The notes under the pieces were generated by a model. That model saw only the letters and a list, made by a program, of their open reading frames with translations, did no database searches and was not told the DNA's origin. Made by a program: the position numbers and the translations under genes. 44,071 bases of DNA, taken from contig JALCBJ010000018.1 of the NCBI GenBank assembly GCA_028066595.1, positions 10,952 through 55,022 of the forward strand, in the 5' to 3' direction. Positions 34,878 to 43,841 of this stretch are shown here, one piece after another (the stretch's first letter is position 1; each line of letters begins with the position of its first letter). The DNA is from Thermoanaerobaculia bacterium. GTDB taxonomy: Bacteria; Acidobacteriota; Thermoanaerobaculia; Multivoradales; J023.

Positions 34878-35810
34878 TCAGGCCCCCGGTTCCGAATCGT
34901 CTTCCAAGGGGGCGAGAAAGAGATCATCGATATGGTCGAGAAGCTGTTGCGCTCTGCGCTGACCCAAGACGTTGGCGAGCCGGTGAACCGGAGCGGCCTC
35001 GGTGTCGATGGCGAGAGCCTTTTGCAACATGGTACGAAACTGGGTCCGATCCTGTCGTGCCACCGACACGGTCGACGCGAACGCCACGTAGGTCGACGCC
35101 CGCCGGCCCCCGTGAAGCTCGATCGCGCGATCGCGATGGGCCACGGCCTTCTCGTAGTCTCCGCCCATGGCCTCGGGTAGGGCATAGAGGAGCATGGCGG
35201 CCTCCTGAACCGAACCCTCGCCATAGTCCGGTGCCAAGACCAGCAGACGTTCCACCAGGGCGCGGACCGACGGCAGGTCCACTACCAGGTCCGGGCGATG
35301 AAGGCCCAAGTTGATGGTGGCGCCCCACGAGGCCGCCGTCCAGTAGAGCGACGGTACGTCGTCTATGGACGTATCCTGGAGTGCCGTTCCAGGAGATCGG
35401 GTCAGAGCTTCGGGTAGTCCGGGATGTACCGATTCGAGTGCTCGAAGGCAGTAGTCCCTTGCACGCAGATAGAGACGTAGTGCGCGATCGCGCTGGAACA
35501 CGAACTCGTCGTAGTCGGCGTACTCCACCCAGGCTGCTTCCAGCTCGGCGAAGCCGTAGGAATACGTCGTGAAGCCTTGGCAGGTCGACAGCAGCAAGTC
35601 GACATTCCGAGGGTCGGACTCCAGCAGTCCTTCGAGGGTCTTGAGGGCGAAAGGCAAGGCTTGTCCCACCAGCTGTGGATCATCGTCGCTGGCGTAGACA
35701 GCCGTGCCCTCCGCCAAGGCGTCGGCGAAGGTGCCGATCGCTAGCTTCTTCACCGAGCAGCTGCAGACGATCAAGGCAGCGAGCGGCAGGAAAAGAAGCC
35801 GGGGGAGCAT
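34878..35810 (-). CDS. tatT: TatT-like TPR lipoprotein of a TPAT-type TRAP transporter
   Basis: The 310-residue protein starts with a lipoprotein-like signal (LFLPLAALIVCSCS), with a lipobox ending at Cys16 or Cys18, so it is membrane-anchored in the periplasm. The rest is helical in TPR-like pairs (AVYASDDDPQLVGQALPFAL, TLEGLLESDPRNVDLLLSTC, FQRDRALRLYLRARDYCLRA, DYEKAVAHRDRAIELHGGRR). This layout and the position just before dctP match TatT of TPAT systems, first described in Treponema pallidum, where the TPR protein forms a trimer with the binding protein. The gap to dctP is 12 bases. Hydrophobic-ligand delivery is the family hypothesis. Confidence 0.85.
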   Translation of the reverse strand: MLPRLLFLPLAALIVCSCSVKKLAIGTFADALAEGTAVYASDDDPQLVGQALPFALKTLEGLLESDPRNVDLLLSTCQGFTTYSYGFAELEAAWVEYADYDEFVFQRDRALRLYLRARDYCLRALESVHPGLPEALTRSPGTALQDTSIDDVPSLYWTAASWGATINLGLHRPDLVVDLPSVRALVERLLVLAPDYGEGSVQEAAMLLYALPEAMGGDYEKAVAHRDRAIELHGGRRASTYVAFASTVSVARQDRTQFRTMLQKALAIDTEAAPVHRLANVLGQRRAQQLLDHIDDLFLAPLEDDSEPGA

Positions 35811-35841
35811 GGCGAGACTGTACCGGCGGCCCTGAAGAGGG

Positions 35842-37545
35842 TCAAGAATGGTTTGGTGGTCGTCGGGTATCGCGGACGAATGCGAGCAGATCGAGGTCCG
35901 GCCGGCTTTTTCTCGAATCGATTTGCCAGCCCCCGTGCTGCAGAGCGCTGATCAGAGCACCGTTGATCCAAGTCTGTGCCGTGGGTTCTCGATTGGGCGA
36001 GGGTGGCGGTCCGACGGTGAGGACAAAGACAATCTCGACGCTTGGATCGAGTCCCGCGACGCGCCGTTCGGCTTCTTCGAGGATTGCGGGACGGTCTTGA
36101 ACCAGCACTCGGGCATCCGCCCAGCCCGGATGGGAATCGGTCGACGCGGGAAACGACGAGATCGGTACGTTGTCGAGGTCCAACTTTGCGAGCCTTATGT
36201 ATCTCTCGGTCAGTAGACGTCGGATCCCGAGTGCCCAGACGACGGTACCTGTACCCTCCGATGGTTTGAGATGTGGTGAGATCCACGCTGCGCGCTCCCG
36301 TGCCGAGGAGTCGGGAGATGCGGCGTGGAGTAGTGCCAGCCGGCCTGCCGCGGCTAGCGACAGCACTCCGACTATCGGTACGGCGGCAACTGTCACCATC
36401 AGTCGACGGTTCTTCCCAAGGTCGGCGAGGAAGCCAAGTCCCACGCCGACTCCGAGCAGCAGCCCCCAAGACGCATATACGTCGTGTCGGCCCGGATGAA
36501 AAATCGCGCGAATGCCGTGGGTGATAGCCCAAGGTATCAGCAGGGGTGGAAGCCACGCGAGGAGCCAGAAGACCAGGTCGTCACGCCGCTGCCGGTGACT
36601 CGAACCCGCGCGTACGAAGCACAGGATGGCTAGGATCACAAAGGAGATCTGTAGGGTGATCGCGGTCCAGCGAAGCCAGCCGGCGGTTGATGGAACGGCG
36701 ATCTGGCGGAGATAGAGCGGATAGTCCGCACCTATCATCCCCATTTCGAGTACACGAAAAAAGCTCCTGTCTCCGGGAAAGATCTCGTAGAGCGCCTCGA
36801 CCGACCACGCTGCTCCGCTTCCTCGCAAATGGGGAAAAGTGAGGATGACGTATGGCAGAAACAGCAAGCCGGGTAGGGTCACGGCCGCGATACCGCGCCA
36901 TCGGTGCCTCGTGTCTGGTGCCAGGCAAAGCACCAACAAACCGGCCGTGGCGAAGAGGAAGAGTGAGTAGTAGTGCAGGTAAGCGATGGTGAGAAGCAGC
37001 AGAGAGACGCCGACCCAGGACCTTAGCTCGTCGTCGTCCAGAGCCCGTCGCAATGCCAACCACAGCATCATGGTCAATAGCAGTAGCAGTGGATAGACGC
37101 GAGCTTCGCGACAGTAGAAGACATGCAGGGGATGGATTGCCAGCAGTAGCGCTGCTGTCCACGATGCAATGCGCACAACCGAAAGATCGAGGGAGCGCCC
37201 GATGGAGCGGACCAGCGAGTAGATCACCGGAATCGAGAGTGCTCCGAAGATCGCACTGGGAAAGCGCATCGCCCAATCTGAGGTACCGAGGACGGTGGTG
37301 GCCCCGACCACCAGCAGGTAATACAGCGGTGGCGTGGGCTCCAGTCGTATCCCCTCCATCAGCCGACCCTCGGCGATGAGGCGCGCGTACCACCACGTCG
37401 CGCCCTCGTCTACCCACAGCGGGAACCGATCCAGATCATGGAGACGGAGTGCCAGGGCCGCAAGCGTCAGTCCACCCAGCGCGATGAACTCGAGGCGTGA
37501 TCTGGCAACGACTCTGGGGTCCTGCCGCGACATCGCGTCGATCAT
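35842..37545 (-). CDS. GT39-like membrane glycosyltransferase (ArnT/PMT fold)
   Basis: The 567-residue protein has about ten to twelve hydrophobic helices and the family pattern FPLWVDEGATWWYARLIAEG near residue 40, where the catalytic Asp-Glu pair of GT39/ArnT-type enzymes lies on the first periplasmic loop. A second loop holds REARVYPLL, a common block in this superfamily. The last 150 residues are soluble. These enzymes use polyprenyl-phosphate-linked sugars to modify proteins or lipids at the periplasmic face. The gene precedes tatT by 31 bases on the same strand, although no functional link to transport is obvious. ATG at 37545 is used; an ATG four codons later is also possible. Confidence 0.82.
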   Translation of the reverse strand: MIDAMSRQDPRVVARSRLEFIALGGLTLAALALRLHDLDRFPLWVDEGATWWYARLIAEGRLMEGIRLEPTPPLYYLLVVGATTVLGTSDWAMRFPSAIFGALSIPVIYSLVRSIGRSLDLSVVRIASWTAALLLAIHPLHVFYCREARVYPLLLLLTMMLWLALRRALDDDELRSWVGVSLLLLTIAYLHYYSLFLFATAGLLVLCLAPDTRHRWRGIAAVTLPGLLFLPYVILTFPHLRGSGAAWSVEALYEIFPGDRSFFRVLEMGMIGADYPLYLRQIAVPSTAGWLRWTAITLQISFVILAILCFVRAGSSHRQRRDDLVFWLLAWLPPLLIPWAITHGIRAIFHPGRHDVYASWGLLLGVGVGLGFLADLGKNRRLMVTVAAVPIVGVLSLAAAGRLALLHAASPDSSARERAAWISPHLKPSEGTGTVVWALGIRRLLTERYIRLAKLDLDNVPISSFPASTDSHPGWADARVLVQDRPAILEEAERRVAGLDPSVEIVFVLTVGPPPSPNREPTAQTWINGALISALQHGGWQIDSRKSRPDLDLLAFVRDTRRPPNHS

Positions 37546-37584
37546 AGCGCGGGCCCATCCAGCAGGCTGTCACCGGGTTCGATC

Positions 37585-38931
37585 TCAATGGGTATGGATC
37601 GCCGATGGCCGGTCGAAGTCGACGCGCTGGACGTCGCTCCACGGCACGTACTCCGGTCGCTTTATCTGCTCGACGAAGATCAACATTCCGGCATTCCCTG
37701 GCCCGAGGTCCCCGGCCCGCTCGAGCCGTAACGTCTCGCCGTCATGAAGAGCCAGACTCGCGAATCGAACACCCTTCTCGGTGTCGCCCGTGGGTTCGAT
37801 CGACGCGATCAGGCTGAAGGGGATGGTGTAGTCCACGCCGCGGTACGGAGCATCGAGTGTCTCCGTGGTCTCACTTTCGTCGAGGTCGTAGACCAACCGA
37901 CCGGTGAAGCGATACCCGCCGTGGGTCGTCACGGTGCCGGTGAGCGGACGCCCTGACGGGAAGTCCTCGTAGCCGGGAGGTTCGCCAACCGAGCCTTCGC
38001 TCACCGCACCGAAGTCGACCCGCAGGAATGCGTCCCAAGAGACCAAGACCCGACCGTAGCGGACGTCGTCGACATAGATCCCGAGGTTTCCTTGGCCGGC
38101 TTGGCGGGTTCCGAAGAGCTCGATCTCCCGGCCATCGTTCCCCGTCACGAGCGCGCTACTTCGCGAGTGGCGCGTGATGGATCGAATGGTGTCGAAGCGT
38201 AGTCGCTGTTCGCCCTCCGCTGACTGGCCGACGAGCTCGTCGGATCCGAGACAGTCCTGCCGGTTCCACTGGAGAAGGCCGGCGAACTCGCCTTGCCGTG
38301 TGAGCACCACGCCGTGTAGAGGGTCCGGCGCGGGCTCGGGCCCAGGAGTGGTCATGAGCTCGATGGTGCGGATCTCGCGGCTGCCGAGGTCCACCACGCG
38401 ATCCCCGTCCCACACGCGTATTCCGTCGTCGAAGTCGGAGGCTTCGAAGCGGTCGAGGTCGAACACGGTGCCGCTCTTGAGCGTCACCTTCACGTTGCGG
38501 TCCACCGCCTCGACGAGCGTGATGTCGCCGAAGCGCGCCATGAAGGGCCGGCCGAGGTCGAGTGGGCGCTCCTCGCGTGCGATCTCCACACCGAAGAGCT
38601 CTATCTGACGGCCTTCCGTGAGCTGTTCGGTGGATACGAAATCAGCCCAAGGATTCTTGTCCTTGAAGCCGTTGAAGTAGTGGTTCCACATCGCTTCTTC
38701 ATCGCCGCCCCAGCGCAACCGTCCCTCGTAGACTGTTCCAGCCCGTGTCGTCACGCGGCCGTAGAGATCTCCTGCAGCAGCCGGATGCGACAGCGGACTT
38801 TGGGGGGGCGACCCGCTCGGCGCCTCGGAGAGGGCATCCTGCTCCTGCGTGTAGCGCCAGAGCGCAAAGACAAGGAGGGCGAGTACGGCCAAGAATGCCA
38901 GCGCGACGACCGTGAGCGTTGTCGTTTTCAT
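37585..38931 (-). CDS. Membrane-anchored protein of three degenerate beta-rich repeats, unknown function
   Basis: I do not recognise this 448-residue protein. One N-terminal helix (residues 5-25) anchors it, leaving the rest outside the cytoplasm. The soluble part shows three copies of a beta-rich unit, roughly at 56-192, 205-307 and 330-440. Each begins with a pattern like GxVTTxxGxxxxGxLxW (GRVTTRAGTVYEGRLRW, GVVLTRQGEFAGLLQW, GTVTTHGGYRFTGRLVYD) and ends with an IxxIEL or VxRVDF strand. The second and third repeats also share a Gly-rich loop before the last strand (QGNLGIYVDDV, PGNAGMLIFVEQI). The start follows the GT2 gene by about 108 bases, and a GT39-like gene follows after 39 bases. 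No enzyme motif is visible. Confidence 0.85.
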   Translation of the reverse strand: MKTTTLTVVALAFLAVLALLVFALWRYTQEQDALSEAPSGSPPQSPLSHPAAAGDLYGRVTTRAGTVYEGRLRWGGDEEAMWNHYFNGFKDKNPWADFVSTEQLTEGRQIELFGVEIAREERPLDLGRPFMARFGDITLVEAVDRNVKVTLKSGTVFDLDRFEASDFDDGIRVWDGDRVVDLGSREIRTIELMTTPGPEPAPDPLHGVVLTRQGEFAGLLQWNRQDCLGSDELVGQSAEGEQRLRFDTIRSITRHSRSSALVTGNDGREIELFGTRQAGQGNLGIYVDDVRYGRVLVSWDAFLRVDFGAVSEGSVGEPPGYEDFPSGRPLTGTVTTHGGYRFTGRLVYDLDESETTETLDAPYRGVDYTIPFSLIASIEPTGDTEKGVRFASLALHDGETLRLERAGDLGPGNAGMLIFVEQIKRPEYVPWSDVQRVDFDRPSAIHTH

Positions 38932-39039
38932 GGAACCATGATCGTCTCAGATCGTGGCTTTGGCGAGGCAGCGCCGTGCCCGGGGGGTGTCAAGCTGCAG
39001 CCGTCGGCGACAGAACCGACCTGCGGCCGTCGTCAGTTG

Positions 39040-39957
39040 TCAGAATTCCGCGGTCATCTCTCTCGGAGCTGCCATCGGCGCCTCGACCGCGAGTGGGTGA
39101 GGTACGAGAACGTCGAGTACTCCTAGCTGGTGGAAGGTCAGCCGGCGCTCTCGGGGGAGGAAGAAGCTTCGATATTCGGCCTCCAGCCGTCCCTCGTTCC
39201 GCAGTCGGTTCCAGTATTTCAGATGCCACGATCGCGTTGGGTCCTCGTTGTGCCACGCCAAACCGTGGGACCTCGCATGGGCCTGAACCTTGGCGCGGAA
39301 CTGCTCGAAAGAGCGTACCGGGAAATGGAGTAGTCGGCAGGAATCGGGGAGCTTTCGAGTCCCTTCGGCGTGCCGAGCTTCGTGGAACCCGTAGCCGAGC
39401 TCGATCAGACCCTCGAGCCGACACAGGACCTTGGGGCGGATCTCCGACATGAGGATGGGGTGATCCGGAACGCAGTCGTCCGCGCCGGTCGCGAACGCCT
39501 TCCAGGCTTGCACCGGGAACGGCTGCCGGACCCGCAGGACGCTGTGGCGAAAGTCTCCGAGGTCCTCTTGGTCGATGCCTGCTCCTGGCAGGACGTTGTC
39601 GCGCCGAGCTTCGAGGACACCGACGGAGTCGTCGAGAACCGTATGCAGATCTCCGCCGGGAGGCATCCAGAACTCGTCAGCGTCCACGGGCACGATCCAG
39701 TCGCCCTGCAAGACGTCTCGCGCCACACTCAAGAGCTCCTCTCGCCAAGAGAGGTCGTGCTTCGCGATGCAGTCCTTGCGGATCACCACGAGATCCATGC
39801 GGCGAGCCAGATCTTCGAGGATTTCGGGTGTGCCGTCGCTTGAACCGTTGTCGATCACCGCTGCGGCAGCGACACCGAGATTCCTGTGGTGACGAAGATT
39901 GGCCTCGATCACATCCTGTTCGTTGCGGACGATGGAAATCTGGACCAGTCGGGTCAT
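39040..39957 (-). CDS. Glycosyltransferase family 2-like protein
   Basis: The 305-residue cytosolic protein opens with a GT-A nucleotide-sugar fold typical of the Glyco_tranf_2_4 group: LVQISIVRNEQDVIEANLRH, then VIDNGSSDGTPEIL, and a DAD metal-binding motif in VPVDADEFW (residues 92-94). The middle contains a Lys/Asp-rich strand (VIRKDC) and an acceptor region without named motifs. It has no membrane helix, so it may act on a soluble or membrane-surface acceptor. ATG at 39957 gives the usual start. It is the first gene of the co-directional minus-strand run that includes the GT39-like enzyme, which hints at surface glycan or glycoprotein assembly. Confidence 0.87.
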   Translation of the reverse strand: MTRLVQISIVRNEQDVIEANLRHHRNLGVAAAAVIDNGSSDGTPEILEDLARRMDLVVIRKDCIAKHDLSWREELLSVARDVLQGDWIVPVDADEFWMPPGGDLHTVLDDSVGVLEARRDNVLPGAGIDQEDLGDFRHSVLRVRQPFPVQAWKAFATGADDCVPDHPILMSEIRPKVLCRLEGLIELGYGFHEARHAEGTRKLPDSCRLLHFPVRSFEQFRAKVQAHARSHGLAWHNEDPTRSWHLKYWNRLRNEGRLEAEYRSFFLPRERRLTFHQLGVLDVLVPHPLAVEAPMAAPREMTAEF

Positions 39958-40318
39958 GGCGCGCGCAGTCTAGTCGATGTGCGTAGCTGTTGTAATGCTG
40001 ACAGACGATGCGTCGAGCGTGGCCAACCCTCACCTTTCAAGATCGGTCTACGCAGCTGGGCATGGTGAATCTCAATCTCAGATCCGACGCTTCCGCTACG
40101 CTAATGCAGTGTTTGGCTAGAACCGTTCGACCTGGTTCGAGAGTTTCCAGGTCCTGGCAAGGTGTGCCGACGAGGGATACCAGCGCTACTCGAGGGGAAG
40201 CAAGACCGCCAAGACCCCGAAAGGGCCGGAGTGGGTGGATAGGATTCGGCAAGATTTCAGCAACAGTGCACATTGGAATAGGGCGGTCAGAGAATTCGAT
40301 GCAGTGGAGGGTGCGATC
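39958..40318. other. Divergent intergenic region of 361 bases, no gene recognised
   Basis: This gap separates the minus-strand GT2 gene from the plus-strand propeller-like gene. I see no conserved protein, tRNA or strong hairpin in it. A promoter for each side must lie here, but no convincing -35/-10 pair is visible. A GGAGGG ribosome-binding site (about 40306-40311) sits just before the plus-strand start at 40319. Confidence 0.5.
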
Positions 40319-41707
40319 ATGCGTTCACAGATGGTTCGGAAGTCGGTCTGGCTGAGTTTGTCCGTTGCGACGCTGCTGGTTGCGGCGTCGCCATCCGTGG
40401 TTGCAGAGGAAGCGAGCGCTGCTTCCATGGCTCCGGGCGGTTGCTGTCCGGCAGTGCCCGAACCGCCTCTTTCACCACCGGTCCTTCGACAACCCTACGA
40501 AGATCCGGCCTTTGGAACGGCGTTGCGGCGAGTGGTGGACGCCGGTGCCCTAGGACGGTTCCGGGCGGGTCCCGAATACTCTCAGCTACAGGTTTGGAAC
40601 GCCGATGGCACGTGGATGTTGTTGGGCGGCGACCTGATCGTCGATGCCGAAACCTTCCAAGTCGTGCACGAAGTGGATTTCGGCTGGCCGGCTTGGGGCG
40701 GTGGCCTGCGCTGGTCCCCGACCGAGCCCGATTCCATGTTCTACACGGGCGGCGGCGTCGATGGCTGCAGCGGAGCGGTCCTGATGCGCTATCGGTTACT
40801 GGGTAGCGACCCCATCACTGCGACGCGCGAGCTGGTGCGTTGTTTTCCGGAGTATGCAGAGATCGAGCGCGACTCTTCGTACGAGGAGCTGTCCCACGAT
40901 GGTCGCCGGGTGGCGCTGGCGGGCGTCAAGCCGGACGATCGGCTTGAGATCTTCGCCTACGACCTCCTCAGCGACCTGAAGCATCCGGTCTTGTCGGTCC
41001 CCGTGGGCAGGTTCGTCGACTGGGTGGCGGTATCTCCCTCTGGACAGTACCTACTCGTGCTGTGGGGTGGCGGCGGACCTGGCCGCTATGAGGGCATGGA
41101 GGCGTTCGAGCTCGACGGCACCTATCTCGACAAGGTGCATACTGGGACTGGTCACTCAGATCTGGCGATGGACGCTTCGGGTGACGAATGGTTGGTCGTG
41201 ACCAACGCCAACAACGCTTACCTGCTATCGGATCGGCACTATCTGGTGAAAGCCAAGATCCCACAAGGGGTTCTCTTCGGCGACCAGGGCAACGTCGACC
41301 AGACGGCAACGTTGGCAGCCGGGTTGACGGTGCCGCTGCTGACCATCGACTGGGAGATCGGGATTCATATCTCCTGCCGCAACACCGCGGCCCCGGGATG
41401 GTGCGCGGTCACAGGCGAGGGTGGCGGCTCGCCCTGGAAGCCCTTCCAGGACGAGATTTTCGCTCTCTATCTAGACAGCACCAAGTCGCAGCCGCACGTC
41501 CAGCGCCTGGTACATCATCGCAGTAGCTTGTCGGACTACTGGGCCACACCCTTCGCCACGATACGTGCCGACGGCGGGCAGATCGCCTTCGGAAGCGATT
41601 GGCGCGGTCAAACCTCGATCGACGCCCACGTGATCGATCTCGACGATGCGATCTTCCGCGATGGATTCGAGTCAGGAGACACAGAGGCTTGGACCGAGGC
41701 CCATTGA
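40319..41707 (+). CDS. Secreted propeller-like protein with a DGFESGDTEAW-type C-terminal tail
   Basis: The 462-residue protein starts with a signal peptide (SVWLSLSVATLLVAASPSVV, cleaved near AEEA). The body has repeated strands resembling a TolB/WD-like beta-propeller (LQVWNADGTWMLLGGDLIVD, LRWSPTEPDSMFYTGGG, YEELSHDGRRVALAGV, VAVSPSGQYLLVLWGGG). Cys pairs early on may form disulfides (GGCCPAVP). The C-terminus ends DAIFRDGFESGDTEAWTEAH, the short tail seen on many secreted proteins of Acidobacteria and some Xanthomonadales, whose role is not settled. ATG at 40319 has GGAGGG upstream; a start at 40235 would lack both. No catalytic motif is recognised. Confidence 0.83.
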   Translation: MRSQMVRKSVWLSLSVATLLVAASPSVVAEEASAASMAPGGCCPAVPEPPLSPPVLRQPYEDPAFGTALRRVVDAGALGRFRAGPEYSQLQVWNADGTWMLLGGDLIVDAETFQVVHEVDFGWPAWGGGLRWSPTEPDSMFYTGGGVDGCSGAVLMRYRLLGSDPITATRELVRCFPEYAEIERDSSYEELSHDGRRVALAGVKPDDRLEIFAYDLLSDLKHPVLSVPVGRFVDWVAVSPSGQYLLVLWGGGGPGRYEGMEAFELDGTYLDKVHTGTGHSDLAMDASGDEWLVVTNANNAYLLSDRHYLVKAKIPQGVLFGDQGNVDQTATLAAGLTVPLLTIDWEIGIHISCRNTAAPGWCAVTGEGGGSPWKPFQDEIFALYLDSTKSQPHVQRLVHHRSSLSDYWATPFATIRADGGQIAFGSDWRGQTSIDAHVIDLDDAIFRDGFESGDTEAWTEAH

Positions 41708-41831
41708 ACTCCGGTGATCCTATATCGGTAGGCTGCCGAATCTCGAGGTCCTGAAGTCGAAGGGCGACCTCCCTCGACGCGTAGAGCATCGGAGTGAGGC
41801 CGCCGACGCGAGGCGCAGAGACCGCCCTAGC

Positions 41832-43841
41832 TCACAAGCCCGACGTCATGAGCTGTGCCACGAGTTGGTTGAACCGCGACGGGTCCGGTAGCTCGGAGCC
41901 TTCGGCCAGCAACGAGTGACCGAAGAGTAGATGGGCATAGTCGGCGAGGATGGGATCGTCCTCGTTCTCGTCGAAGCGAGCTTGGAGCTTCTCGAGGATG
42001 GTGTGCTTGGGGTTGAGCTCCAGGATCCGTTTCTGGACCGGCACATCGGCACCCTCGGTCTGGCGCAGCAGGCGTTCGAGGTGTGGGCTCATGTCGAACT
42101 CCGAGCCCACGAGACAGGCCGGTGACTTCGTGAGGCGTTGGGAGAGACGGACCTCTTTCACCCACTCGTCGAGCAGTGTCTGGAGCTTCTTCATCAGCTC
42201 CTCGTAGGTCTTCTTCGACTCTTCCAGCTCTTCCTCGGCTTGTTTCTTCTCCTCCTCCGAGCCAAGGTCGACGGTTCCTTTGCCCACCGACTTGAGTGCT
42301 TTGTCTTCGAAGTCGGAGACTGACTGGACCATGATTTCGTCCACGGGATCGATGAGATAGAGCACCTCATAGCCCTTGTCGCGAAACGCCTCGAGATGGG
42401 GCGAGCTTTCCACCTGGGCGACGCTGTCGCCGGTCAGGTAGTAGATCTCCTCTTGATCCTCTTTCATACGTTCGATGTATTGGTTGAGTGACGTGAGGTT
42501 GGGAGCCTCCTCTTCGCCGCTCTCGGTGTGCGAGGACTTGAAATAGAGGAGTGGCAGGATCTTCTCGCGGTTGTCGAAATCCATCGACACGCCCTCTTTC
42601 AAGACCTTGCCGAACTCCCTCCAGAACGTCTGATACTTCTCTTCGTCGGTCTTCTGCACCAGGGCGAGATGGTCGAGTACCTTCTTGGTCAGCCACTTGC
42701 GCATCTGCGTGATGTGGCGGTCTTGCTGCACCATTTCGCGGGACACGTTGAGTGGAAGATCCGCCGAGTCGACGACGCCCTTGACGAAGCGGAGGTAGAG
42801 TGGCAGAAGCTCCTCGAACCGCTCTTTGATCATCACGCGCTTCACGTACAGCCGCAGGCCGTGCTGGGAGTCTCGATAGAAGAGGTCGAAGGGTGCCTTC
42901 GATGGCAGAAAAAGCAGCGCGCGGTATTCGATGCGGCCCTCGGCATGCAGGAGGATCTTGTCGAGGGGCTCGGTCCAGTCATGGGAGATATGCCGGTAGA
43001 ACTCGGCGTACTCACTGTCTTCGACGCCCGACTCCGGACGGGTCCAGATCGGTTGCATCGAGTTCAGAGTCACGTCTTCGATGACGGTGAGGGTCTCGAC
43101 CTCGCCATCCTCTTTCTTGATCTCGTCTCCGTTCTCGTCCTTCTTCGGTTCCTGCCGCGACTCTTTGGTGAGAATGGGGTAGGCGACGAAATCGGAATGA
43201 CGTTTGACGATGCCGCGCAGCACGTGGGTGTCGGTGAAATCGCCGAGACCGTTGTCCTCGTCAACCGCTTTGAGCTTCAGAGTGATGCGCGTACCTCGGC
43301 CGGGAATCTCGGTCTTTTCGAGGGTGTACGCGCCGTCACCGGAAGACTTCCATCGCCAGGCTTCCTCGGTTCCAGCGCGCCGGGTCACCAGTTCGACTTC
43401 GTTGGCCACCATGAAAGCGGAGTAGAAACCGACGCCGAACTGGCCGATGAGCTCGGCCGTCGCTTCCGGGTTCTTCGCTTCACGAATCTGGGCCATGAGT
43501 TCACGGGTCCCGGATTTCGCGATCGTGCCAATGTTCGCGATCACCTCGTCATGACTCATTCCGACTCCGTTGTCGGAGATGGTCAGCGTGCGGGCCTCGG
43601 GGTCGGTCTCGAGGCGAATGCCGAGGGTGTCATCGTCCTCGAGCAGTTCCTGGTTCTCTAGAGCTTCGTAGCGAAGCCGATCGAGCGCATCCGAAGCGTT
43701 GGAAATCAACTCCCGAAGGAAGATCTCCTTGTTCGAGTAGAGGCTGTGGATGACGATATCGAGAAGCTGACGGGTCTCCGCCTGGAACTCGTGGGTTTCC
43801 GGTTTCTTGGTCTTCTCAGGACTCTGGGTGGTGGCGGCCAT
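41832..43841 (-). CDS. htpG: Chaperone HtpG (Hsp90)
   Basis: This cytosolic ATP-dependent chaperone helps fold or remodel client proteins. The 669-residue product opens with the GHKL ATPase domain: QLLDIVIHSLYSNKEIFLRE, LISNASDALDRLRY (catalytic Glu and Asn), TISDNGVGMSHDE and GQFGVGFYSAFMV. The middle domain has ALLFLPSKAPFDLF and LYVKRVMIKERF. The C-terminal dimer domain follows a highly charged stretch (EEEKKQAEEELEESKK). It is longer than E. coli HtpG (624 residues), partly because of a charged insert between the first and middle domains (KESRQEPKKDENGDEIKKED). ATG at 43841 has GGAGGAAC upstream. The first 230 bases of its upstream region show no clear promoter. It converges on the preceding gene with a 124-base gap. 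Confidence 0.97.
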   Translation of the reverse strand: MAATTQSPEKTKKPETHEFQAETRQLLDIVIHSLYSNKEIFLRELISNASDALDRLRYEALENQELLEDDDTLGIRLETDPEARTLTISDNGVGMSHDEVIANIGTIAKSGTRELMAQIREAKNPEATAELIGQFGVGFYSAFMVANEVELVTRRAGTEEAWRWKSSGDGAYTLEKTEIPGRGTRITLKLKAVDEDNGLGDFTDTHVLRGIVKRHSDFVAYPILTKESRQEPKKDENGDEIKKEDGEVETLTVIEDVTLNSMQPIWTRPESGVEDSEYAEFYRHISHDWTEPLDKILLHAEGRIEYRALLFLPSKAPFDLFYRDSQHGLRLYVKRVMIKERFEELLPLYLRFVKGVVDSADLPLNVSREMVQQDRHITQMRKWLTKKVLDHLALVQKTDEEKYQTFWREFGKVLKEGVSMDFDNREKILPLLYFKSSHTESGEEEAPNLTSLNQYIERMKEDQEEIYYLTGDSVAQVESSPHLEAFRDKGYEVLYLIDPVDEIMVQSVSDFEDKALKSVGKGTVDLGSEEEKKQAEEELEESKKTYEELMKKLQTLLDEWVKEVRLSQRLTKSPACLVGSEFDMSPHLERLLRQTEGADVPVQKRILELNPKHTILEKLQARFDENEDDPILADYAHLLFGHSLLAEGSELPDPSRFNQLVAQLMTSGL

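Noticed and set aside
42528..43661. Long plus-strand open frame opposite htpG
   Set aside because: It is the antisense shadow of the htpG coding region, with no conserved protein content.
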